Source of the DNA: Methylotenera_A sp031417915
GTDB taxonomy: Bacteria > Pseudomonadota > Gammaproteobacteria > Burkholderiales > Methylophilaceae
Reading direction: 5' to 3'
Assembly (NCBI GenBank): GCA_031417915.1
Contig: JANOWN010000031.1
Span: 1 to 16,256, forward strand
Length of the DNA stretch: 16,256 nt
Notes under the pieces: generated by a model
What the model saw: only the letters and a program-made list of their open reading frames with translations
The model's database searches: none
Told to the model about the DNA's origin: nothing
Shown: piece by piece, positions 1-5,054 of the stretch
Layout: the number at the start of each line of letters is the position of its first letter
Numbering within the stretch: the stretch's first letter is position 1
Position numbers and translations under genes: made by a program

Positions 1-178
1 CAATGATTCTAAAGGTTTTGGTTTCATTACTCCAGATGCAGGCGGTGACGATTTATTCGCACATTTCTCAGCTATCGTAGATAGCGGTTATAAAAGTTTG
101 AAAGAAAATGATCGCGTTAGTTTTGACGTGACAGAAGGCCCAAAAGGCAAACAAGCTTCTAACATTCAAAAGGCTTAA
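1..178 (+). CDS. Cold-shock protein, CspA family (5' end missing)
   Basis: The reading frame is open from base 2 and stops at TAA 176-178, giving 58 residues of a protein that would normally be about 67-70 long, so only the N-terminal beta strand lies outside the window. The RNP1 motif K-G-F-G-F-I and an RNP2 motif D-L-F-A-H-F are visible, followed by the usual C-terminal strands (DRVSFDVTEGPKGKQASNIQ). These aromatic residues form the single-stranded nucleic-acid-binding face of the small OB-fold. The family acts as RNA chaperones or antiterminators in the cytoplasm, often but not always cold-induced. Which csp paralogue this is cannot be told from the fragment. A strong hairpin terminator follows 45 bases downstream. 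Confidence 0.96.
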   Translation, partial: NDSKGFGFITPDAGGDDLFAHFSAIVDSGYKSLKENDRVSFDVTEGPKGKQASNIQKA

Positions 179-223
179 TCGCTTTTTTGTGTTTCAAACT
201 AACGGATTCTAACTAGAATTCTT

Positions 224-251
224 AAAAATGGCCCGTAAGGGCCATTTTTTT
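224..251. terminator. Bidirectional rho-independent terminator
   Basis: A perfect 11-bp stem (224-234 with 239-249) closes a GTAA loop. The stem core GGCCC/GGGCC is flanked by A5 on the left and T6-7 on the right, so both strands read a GC stem followed by a U tract. It sits between the 3' end of the cold-shock gene and the 3' end of the convergent OmpA-type lipoprotein gene, and would serve both. Confidence 0.9.
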
Positions 252-270
252 ATTCAAAATTAATAAGTTA

Positions 271-972
271 CTAACTTGCTGGAACTGCTGCAGGAGCCGC
301 TGGCGGTGCTGGTTCAGCAACAAAAATCTCCACGCGACGGTTTTTAGCTTTATTGGCGGCCGTATCATTCGCCGCAACTGGTTCGCGTGAGCCGCGACCA
401 TCGATAGCGAAACGATTTGAGGCGACGCCTCTAGCTGATAAATAATCTCTCGCAGCAATGGCACGATTAAACGACAGTGGGTTGTTAACATCGTTGCTAC
501 CAGAGCTATCGGTATGGCCGATAATATTGACGGTAGTGGCTTGATTGTCCACTAATCCCTTGGCGAAAGTATCTAACACCGTTCTGAAGTTTGGTTTGAT
601 GGCTGCGCTACCAACGTCAAACGAAATATCACTCGGAATATCCAATTTCAAGCGATTATCTGGCGTTTGCGACACCTTAACGCCCGTGCCTGCTGTTGCT
701 TCTTCCATTTCTTTTTTCTGCGCCTGCATGCGTTTAGACCACACATTACCAATAACGCCGCCCGCCACGCCGCCAACCGCCGCGCCGATGACTGCGCCTT
801 TTTTGCCACCAGCCACTGCGCCTACAACAGCACCACCTGCAGCGCCAACGCCAACGCCTGTTGCCGTGTCTTTTTGCGTTTTTGTCATGCCAGAAAACAT
901 ACCGCAACCACTTAAGGTAAATGCCAGTAAAACCGAGCTTACTAAAGCTTTGTTTTGAATTTTTATTTGCAT
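271..972 (-). CDS. OmpA-family outer-membrane lipoprotein with glycine-zipper segment
   Basis: This 233-residue protein starts with a lipoprotein signal peptide (K4, K8, hydrophobic 9-20) ending in the lipobox L20-S-G-C23, so Cys23 should be lipidated. Residues about 39-77 form a glycine-zipper region with repeated GxxxG spacing. Residues about 115-218 are an OmpA C-terminal peptidoglycan-binding domain: the GHTDSSGS motif carries Asp155 and the LSFNRA motif carries Arg170, the pair that contacts diaminopimelate in the family, and NRRVEIFV closes the domain. The last 15 residues are an Ala/Pro tail. Start ATG 970-972 has a good upstream AAGAAGGG on the minus strand. The expected role is to link the outer membrane to peptidoglycan. 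The architecture resembles YiaD-type lipoproteins rather than Pal, because of the glycine zipper. It is monocistronic and ends at the shared terminator. Confidence 0.93.
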   Translation of the reverse strand: MQIKIQNKALVSSVLLAFTLSGCGMFSGMTKTQKDTATGVGVGAAGGAVVGAVAGGKKGAVIGAAVGGVAGGVIGNVWSKRMQAQKKEMEEATAGTGVKVSQTPDNRLKLDIPSDISFDVGSAAIKPNFRTVLDTFAKGLVDNQATTVNIIGHTDSSGSNDVNNPLSFNRAIAARDYLSARGVASNRFAIDGRGSREPVAANDTAANKAKNRRVEIFVAEPAPPAAPAAVPAS

Positions 973-1086
973 GATTATTCCCTTCTTAAAGGTATGGAGT
1001 TAAACTATATGCAGCAAATTATTGGACTCAGCCGTTGCGCGAAAGTTTTAAAGCAAGCTGCACATATATACATTAAAATGTTGGCC

Positions 1087-1132
1087 ATGCAGCCAGAAGA
1101 CTTATAGCTTATGCAACCACAAGACTTGCAGC
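1087..1132 (+). repeat. Degenerate tandem duplication of a gene start
   Basis: Bases 1087-1108 and 1111-1132 match at 18 of 22 positions, with a 24-base period. The second copy is the beginning of the DUF3820 gene (M-Q-P-Q-D-L-Q). The first copy reads M-Q-P-E-D-L and then TAG (1105-1107), in the same frame as the gene. ATG 1078-1080 is also in this frame, giving a possible nine-codon leader that ends three bases before the gene's ATG. Confidence 0.75.
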
Positions 1133-1326
1133 GCCTAATAAGCACCGCCATGCCTTACGGCAAACATAAAGGCAAAATGATTGCCGATTTGCCAGGCAAT
1201 TACCTTAATTGGTTCGCGCGCGAGGGCTTTCCCGCAGGCGAAATAGGGTGTTTGTTGCAGTTGATACAAGAAATTGATCACAACGGACTCTCTAGCTTGC
1301 TAGCGCCATTAAGAAGTAATCGATGA
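1111..1326 (+). CDS. DUF3820 family protein
   Basis: A 71-residue protein with the conserved DUF3820 signature: MPYGKHKGKMIADLP at about 14-28, NYLNWFAREGFPAGEIG at about 30-46, and a leucine-rich helical end. The family has been called a putative quorum-sensing-regulated virulence factor, but its biochemical role is not established and I do not assign one. The PxGKxKG pattern is shared with the exonuclease-associated members of the family. Start ATG 1111 is the first in-frame ATG after an in-frame TAG at 1105-1107 and has no clear Shine-Dalgarno sequence. The gene ends in an ATGA overlap with the following arsC-like gene, so the two are probably translationally coupled. Confidence 0.88.
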   Translation: MQPQDLQRLISTAMPYGKHKGKMIADLPGNYLNWFAREGFPAGEIGCLLQLIQEIDHNGLSSLLAPLRSNR

Positions 1327-1796
1327 ACATTCTATTTTTATGCACTGGCAACTCGTGTCGCTCGATATTGGCAGAGGCCACATTTAACGCACTGGCGCCA
1401 GCTGGCATGCGCGCGATGAGCGCGGGCAGCAAACCCACGGGGCACGTGCATCCGCGCTCGATTGCGCTGCTCAAGCGCGAGGGTATTGCCACAGAAGGTT
1501 ATTACAGTAAATCGTGGGATAACTTACCAATCACGCCAGACATTGTGATTACCGTGTGCGGCAACGCAGCGGGCGAGGCTTGCCCAGCTTATTTAGGCAA
1601 GGTAATCAGAGCGCATTGGGGTGTAGAAGACCCTGCAAGCGCCACAGGCACAGAGGCTGAAATTGATGTGGCGTTTGAAACGGCTTATTTGATTTTACGC
1701 AAACGCATAGCAGCGTTTTTAGCATTAGATTTGAATCACTTTAAAACGCCAGAAATATTAGCTAAGCAACTTGAAGAAATTGGTTTACTAAGCTGA
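1323..1796 (+). CDS. arsC: ArsC-like arsenate reductase, low-molecular-weight phosphatase fold
   Basis: This 157-residue protein begins with the phosphate-binding loop C7-T-G-N-S-C-R13-S (CX5R), the active site of low-molecular-weight tyrosine phosphatases and thioredoxin-coupled arsenate reductases. Two further cysteines, C79 and C86 in VCGNAAGEACP, match the resolving pair of the Staphylococcus-type ArsC mechanism, and D103-P104 in GVEDP matches the general-acid loop. These cysteines favour arsenate reductase, which reduces As(V) to As(III) with thioredoxin, over a plain phosphatase. No arsR, arsB or acr3 lies next to it; instead it overlaps the DUF3820 gene by 4 bases, so the substrate rests on residues alone. 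Its 3' end overlaps the convergent VF530-type gene by 9 bases, so both stop codons lie in shared DNA. Confidence 0.88.
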   Translation: MNILFLCTGNSCRSILAEATFNALAPAGMRAMSAGSKPTGHVHPRSIALLKREGIATEGYYSKSWDNLPITPDIVITVCGNAAGEACPAYLGKVIRAHWGVEDPASATGTEAEIDVAFETAYLILRKRIAAFLALDLNHFKTPEILAKQLEEIGLLS

Positions 1797-2060
1797 ATCA
1801 TCCGCACGTTTAATATCACGCAACATAAAAGCATATAGGCTCTCCACCTTATCGCGCGCCCAAGGCGTTTTGCGCAAAAATTTTAAGCTAGATTTAATAC
1901 TCGGGTCATGCGTAAAACAATTCACAGGAATGCGCTGCGCTAACTCTTCCCAACCAAAATGCGCATGCAGCGCCGTCACAATTGTTTCTAGCGTAACGCC
2001 GTGTAAAGGGTTTTTGGGCTGCGCTAAAGTTGCTGGAGTTGGGGTTGTCATGTTTGTCAT
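1788..2060 (-). CDS. VF530-type (DUF2132) small DNA-binding-like protein
   Basis: A 90-residue protein whose residues about 17-76 match the VF530 family closely: KNPLHGVTLETIV, then GWEELAQRI, then NCFTHDPSIKSSLKFLRKTPWAR. The family is a compact helical domain named after a Vibrio fischeri protein whose structure suggests DNA binding; function is not established. The N-terminal 15 residues are Thr/Pro-rich and probably disordered. ATG 2058-2060 is used here; ATG 2049-2051 (second Met) is an equally possible start. It is the last of three minus-strand genes with short gaps (32 bases to the GIY-YIG-like gene) and ends inside the 3' end of the arsC-like gene. Confidence 0.87.
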   Translation of the reverse strand: MTNMTTPTPATLAQPKNPLHGVTLETIVTALHAHFGWEELAQRIPVNCFTHDPSIKSSLKFLRKTPWARDKVESLYAFMLRDIKRADDSA

Positions 2061-2092
2061 TATAACGCTCTAAACACATTAGGCCTGCAAAC

Positions 2093-2419
2093 TTAAGCTT
2101 GCCAAACCCCAAAGTCCGCGCTACGCAAATCAATGCCAATTTCAATTTCCATGGCAACCGCTTCGTCATAAGTCATCGGGTTAAAACCTTCATACAAATC
2201 AGGCAGCAGGCGCAGGCCATATTGCATCACATATCGATTAGATTGAATGCCCGCCTTGTGCTTATCAAAACGCACATCAGGGTCTAAACCCGTCATGCCA
2301 ACATACACGCAGGGCTTGCCAGTGATGTAATTTGGGTTGCACTTTTTAAACTTGCCCTCAAAAAGCACGTCTTTCGATAACTCAATCACATACACGTTGT
2401 GATGCTTGCGGCCAGCCAT
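2093..2419 (-). CDS. GIY-YIG-like small protein
   Basis: A 108-residue protein. NVYVIEL at about 8-14 and PCVYVGMT at about 36-43 resemble the two strands GIY and YIG of that nuclease fold; an Arg follows in DVRFDKHKAG (about 48-57), and an acidic helix (AVAMEIEIGIDLRS) lies where the metal-binding Glu would be. I read it as a stand-alone GIY-YIG superfamily member, but the motifs are degenerate and catalytic activity is not shown. No transposase or intron context accompanies it. Start ATG 2417-2419 lies six bases after the stop of the DUF5710 gene and has no Shine-Dalgarno sequence, so translation is probably coupled to that gene. Confidence 0.72.
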   Translation of the reverse strand: MAGRKHHNVYVIELSKDVLFEGKFKKCNPNYITGKPCVYVGMTGLDPDVRFDKHKAGIQSNRYVMQYGLRLLPDLYEGFNPMTYDEAVAMEIEIGIDLRSADFGVWQA

Positions 2420-2425
2420 GCAATA

Positions 2426-2731
2426 CTAAAACGCATCCTCATTTGGCTCATAAGCATCGCGTAAGCTAGCGTTAATCGCATCTATATCATCGCCAAGCGG
2501 CGTATTTGCTTGCACCATAGGTTTCACAACGGGCTTGGCGGCAGCTTGCTTAGGTGAAATATTTGGCGCTGCATTAGTGGCAGAAGTCACCCACTTTTCA
2601 AAAGGCGCCGCATCCACGCCCTGCGGCACATACCACAGCTTAGCCTCCGCATTCCAACGCGCACCCAGCGATTTAGCTTGGTCTTTCTCGTTAAATGGCA
2701 CTTTTAGATTGATGTTAGTGGTTGCGATCAT
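2426..2731 (-). CDS. DUF5710 domain protein
   Basis: A 101-residue protein. Residues about 7-49 carry the DUF5710 signature: LKVPFNEKDQAKSLGARW, then KLWYVPQGVDAAPFEKWV. This short domain often occurs appended to primase-, relaxase- or helicase-like proteins in other bacteria, which suggests a nucleic-acid link, but its own function is unknown. The C-terminal half (about 50-101) is Ala/Pro/Lys-rich and then acidic, probably disordered. ATG 2729-2731 has AGGA six bases upstream. It appears to head a minus-strand operon with the GIY-YIG-like and VF530-type genes. Confidence 0.82.
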   Translation of the reverse strand: MIATTNINLKVPFNEKDQAKSLGARWNAEAKLWYVPQGVDAAPFEKWVTSATNAAPNISPKQAAAKPVVKPMVQANTPLGDDIDAINASLRDAYEPNEDAF

Positions 2732-2860
2732 GGTTGTCCTAATGTTTTGGCGTGGTAATTTTAAAGAGTGGAATTATATAACAGTATTCACAAGCGCTAA
2801 AAATAGATGCTCTGGAAGGCAATATCCATGCGGGTGGTAGGGTATAGGTTTTTGAATTTG

Positions 2861-2892
2861 TAGAGCGTATTACGCTTTGCTAATACGCTCTA
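2861..2892. repeat. Perfect 12-bp inverted repeat across a stop codon
   Basis: TAGAGCGTATTA (2861-2872) and TAATACGCTCTA (2881-2892) are exact inverted copies around the 8-base loop CGCTTTGC. The right arm contains the stop codon (2890-2892) of the minus-strand membrane-protein gene. Neither strand has a U tract after the stem, so it is not a classical intrinsic terminator. It could act as a 3' RNA stabiliser, a rho-assisted end, or be a member of a dispersed repeat family. Confidence 0.8.
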
Positions 2893-3834
2893 GGACAGCT
2901 GACTAAGGCTTGGAAGCATTTTAATACGGTTAGAGATTGTTAAATCTTTGACACTCGTTGCATCGGCTAAGTATTTCCTGGTTAACTGTATATCATTTAG
3001 TGCGAGGCAAAGTCTAGCTGCGTTGAGCTGCAATATGCGTACAGAACTAGGAGCTACCTCAGCATAATTGATAAGCTCATTAAATGCAGTTATTCCACTT
3101 AGAATTGTATTTCTATCAATATTTTGTAACCAGTGTTCGGTAAGAATGTCGCTGGCTGACCAAAATGATAAATCTCTTGGCCAAGCTCGAATTAATTCGG
3201 CTTCATGAGATAATTTGCAGTTACTTAATACAAAAGCATAAAGGTCTCTTTGGTCGCCAGAATGCTTTTTACCTTGGTCAAATTTATCGCCACTTTTTAG
3301 TTTTATCGCTGAAAATAGCGTTAGTAAGGTGGCGAGAACTGCCACGAAGATTGTTAAAGTACCCTTGTTTTTTTCTGTCTCGTCTTGAGTAAAAGGTATT
3401 CCGATAGCACCTTTTGCCCTTAAGTCAACTAATGGCTTTTGAAGTGTTTCAGAATTTGGTGACACTAAAATCTGTACTGAAAAATTTTCTGTTGGATTTA
3501 GGAATGGAATTTGAAAGCGTAGACTGTTTTTGTCTTTGCTAGTGCTTTGTGGTGTTAGGCCTTGAAAGATAACTTCTTTAACTTCGGCGTCAGAAAAACG
3601 AAGATTAGCATCAATGTTTTCTAATTCTTTTTTCCCTGAATTTATTATCTTTAGTGCAACAATTCCAACCGGCTCTTGACCTGGGAAAGCTTGTATAGCA
3701 GTAATGTCGTATGACAGCTCAGCTTTTTTCTCTGAAAGCCAGTTGACACCATAGCCAGACGCTACGCCTACAATGAGGCTTAAAATACCACTAAATAATA
3801 TAATTGACCATTTAGAGTTTGATGAATCATTCAT
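2890..3834 (-). CDS. Unrecognised inner-membrane protein with two TM segments
   Basis: I do not recognise this 314-residue protein. It has a short polar N-terminus, a first membrane segment at about 10-32, then about 125 residues rich in beta-prone stretches (IVALKIINSGKKELENIDANLRF and similar) that look like an Ig- or CARDB-like domain, a second membrane segment at about 159-177 followed by KLKSGDK, and a helical C-terminal part of about 130 residues (Trp/Leu-rich, possibly repeat-like around 245-305). The positive residues after the second TM predict both ends in the cytoplasm and the beta domain in the periplasm. Start ATG is 3832-3834. It stands alone, its codon use looks more AT-rich than its neighbours, and its stop lies in a 12-bp inverted repeat. 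This could mean a late acquisition, but no mobility gene is nearby. Confidence 0.7.
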   Translation of the reverse strand: MNDSSNSKWSIILFSGILSLIVGVASGYGVNWLSEKKAELSYDITAIQAFPGQEPVGIVALKIINSGKKELENIDANLRFSDAEVKEVIFQGLTPQSTSKDKNSLRFQIPFLNPTENFSVQILVSPNSETLQKPLVDLRAKGAIGIPFTQDETEKNKGTLTIFVAVLATLLTLFSAIKLKSGDKFDQGKKHSGDQRDLYAFVLSNCKLSHEAELIRAWPRDLSFWSASDILTEHWLQNIDRNTILSGITAFNELINYAEVAPSSVRILQLNAARLCLALNDIQLTRKYLADATSVKDLTISNRIKMLPSLSQLS

Positions 3835-4104
3835 AGCTTATGACTCCGTAATAATCATATTAAAACTTCACTCAGTGGATAATAGCAGATTTTCACGGGG
3901 ATTGTGCCAGCCTCGCCTTAGGGCGATTCTGTCATCTTTCGCTTGCGCTCAAGACCGCTACGCTACGCTCCGCGTCCAGCCGAGCAGTGCTCGGCTAGTC
4001 GAATAGACCGTAAATGTCTTCGCCGTGGAATATAGGTGCTGAAGCACCTTATTCACACGCGACCTACGGGTTCTCTTAGCACCTCGTGGCGAAGCCACAA
4101 AAAC
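3835..4104. other. Intergenic stretch with a chain of small hairpins
   Basis: No convincing gene is present. Four hairpins precede the tRNA terminator: TCGCC-TTAG-GGCGA (3913-3926), AGCCGAGC-AGT-GCTCGGCT (3978-3996), AGGTGCT-GA-AGCACCT (4034-4049) and GTGGC-GAA-GCCAC (4086-4098). Between the first two is a low-complexity run with repeated CGCT(A)/GCGCT words (about 3940-3972). The composition is more GC-rich than the gene to its left. Short reading frames crossing it have no family features. Confidence 0.6.
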
Positions 4105-4126
4105 AAAAAAGCCACCTTGCGGTGGC
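4105..4126 (-). terminator. Rho-independent terminator of the tRNA operon
   Basis: On the minus strand the sequence reads GCCACC-GCAA-GGTGGC followed at once by T6, G and T5. It begins 12 bases after the CCA end of tRNA-Glu and so should end the tRNA transcript. The plus strand also has a T-rich tail (GTTTTAGTTTTT), so some bidirectional action is possible. Confidence 0.9.
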
Positions 4127-4137
4127 GTTTTAGTTTT

Positions 4138-4213
4138 TGGCGTCCCCACGGGGATTCGAACCCCGGTCGCCTCCGTGAAAGGGAGGTGTCCTAGGCCTCT
4201 AGACGATGGGGAC
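4138..4213 (-). tRNA. tRNA-Glu (anticodon UUC)
   Basis: A complete 76-base cloverleaf including an encoded CCA (4138-4140 on the plus strand as TGG). The acceptor GTCCCCA pairs with TGGGGAC, the discriminator is G, the D-arm is TCTAGAGGCCTAGGA, the anticodon loop reads CTTTCAC with anticodon TTC, and the T-arm is CCGGG-GTTCGAAT-CCCGT-like. It is the second tRNA of a two-gene transcript, 91 bases after tRNA-Ala, and is followed by a strong terminator. Confidence 0.97.
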
Positions 4214-4304
4214 CTTGGAATTTAAACCGATACTGCTTGCTACATAAAACAGGGCGTATTTTACACCATTTACTGCGTTTTCTCTAACGAAATTGCCAGA
4301 AACT

Positions 4305-4380
<76 letters not shown>

Positions 4381-4446
4381 GTTTACCTACTAAAATCTGC
4401 CTGCTAAATTTAGCTTATTAAATTGGCAACTATTCGAGAAGGCGCA

Positions 4447-4475
4447 ATATTAAAGACGAGCGGGGCAAAAGTCAA
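4447..4475 (-). promoter_or_regulatory. Sigma70 promoter of the tRNA operon
   Basis: On the minus strand TTGACT (4470-4475) and TAATAT (4447-4452) are separated by 17 bases, each one mismatch from consensus. The -10 box is followed by the GC-rich discriminator TGCGCC, as in promoters of stable RNA under stringent control (inference). Transcription would start about 60 bases before tRNA-Ala. Confidence 0.82.
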
Positions 4476-4518
4476 TTAGATTAATAGGCTGTTAGTGATT
4501 TTCTGTGTAGATTGCAGA

Positions 4519-4968
4519 CTAGCCGCGCGTATTGCTTTGTGCTGCAAACTGCATTAAATCTACAATTGGTTGAGGCTGCCAGCCCGCTTTGCGATGCTCT
4601 GCCACCACATTGGTAAAAATACCGCCACGTACATAAAATTTAGCCGTCACGCGCATAAACCTTGGTTGTATAGCATTGACCAAATCATCTAAAATCTGAT
4701 TCGTCACTGCTTCGTGAAAACAGCCTTCGTTGCGAAACGACACAATATATAGCTTTAAACTTTTAAGCTCTACACAAAGTTGGTCGGCAATATAATCGAG
4801 CGTAATCACCGCAAAATCTGGCTGGCCTGTTTTTGGGCACAAGCAAGTAAATTCGGGGATTTCCATATGAATATGAAAATCACGTTTTGGATTTGGATTG
4901 GCAAATGTCTCTAAATCTTTGCTGGGTTGCGCAGTGGGTTTTGCGCCTAAAGTTTGCGAATTGGTCAT
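4519..4968 (-). CDS. queF: NADPH-dependent preQ0 reductase (type I QueF)
   Basis: QueF reduces the nitrile of 7-cyano-7-deazaguanine (preQ0) to the amine preQ1, the last soluble step before insertion into tRNA on the way to queuosine. The 149-residue length fits the single-domain, Bacillus-type form (about 150-165) rather than the roughly 280-residue tandem form of E. coli. Visible are FTCLCPKTGQPDFA with the catalytic Cys44 and the proton-relay Asp51, the QueF motif E67-L-K-S-L-K-L-Y74 that binds NADPH, and FHE with Glu86 for substrate binding. The N-terminal 25 residues are a polar extension. The gene stands alone between the tRNA operon and the divergent smc gene; no queC, queD or queE is nearby. 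I see no strong Shine-Dalgarno before ATG 4966-4968. Confidence 0.96.
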   Translation of the reverse strand: MTNSQTLGAKPTAQPSKDLETFANPNPKRDFHIHMEIPEFTCLCPKTGQPDFAVITLDYIADQLCVELKSLKLYIVSFRNEGCFHEAVTNQILDDLVNAIQPRFMRVTAKFYVRGGIFTNVVAEHRKAGWQPQPIVDLMQFAAQSNTRG

Positions 4969-5054
4969 AGTAAATACGGATTTTGGCTTAAAAAAACGTT
5001 ATTATAACGCTTAAAAATAATGCTTCATATTTAACCCTAAACTTAGACTTAAAT

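Noticed and set aside
545..958. Long plus-strand reading frames opposite the OmpA-type lipoprotein gene
   Set aside because: They are antisense shadows with Pro/Ala/Thr- or Cys/His-rich composition caused by the glycine-zipper codons; the minus-strand protein is clearly real.
2093..2419. Homing endonuclease or group I intron remnant, because of the GIY-YIG-like motifs
   Set aside because: The protein is short, lies in an operon-like run of intact genes and interrupts nothing.
2861..2892. Intrinsic terminator at the inverted repeat
   Set aside because: Neither strand has a run of U after the stem, and the stem is only moderately GC-rich; I list it as an inverted repeat instead.
3958..4149. 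Short minus-strand frame between the membrane protein and the tRNA-Glu gene
   Set aside because: It starts within the tRNA gene and crosses the terminator and hairpins, so it cannot be a plausible coding region.
4138..4213. Integration (att) site in the tRNA-Glu 3' end
   Set aside because: I found no second copy of the tRNA end in the window and no integrase gene, so there is no evidence for an integrated element.
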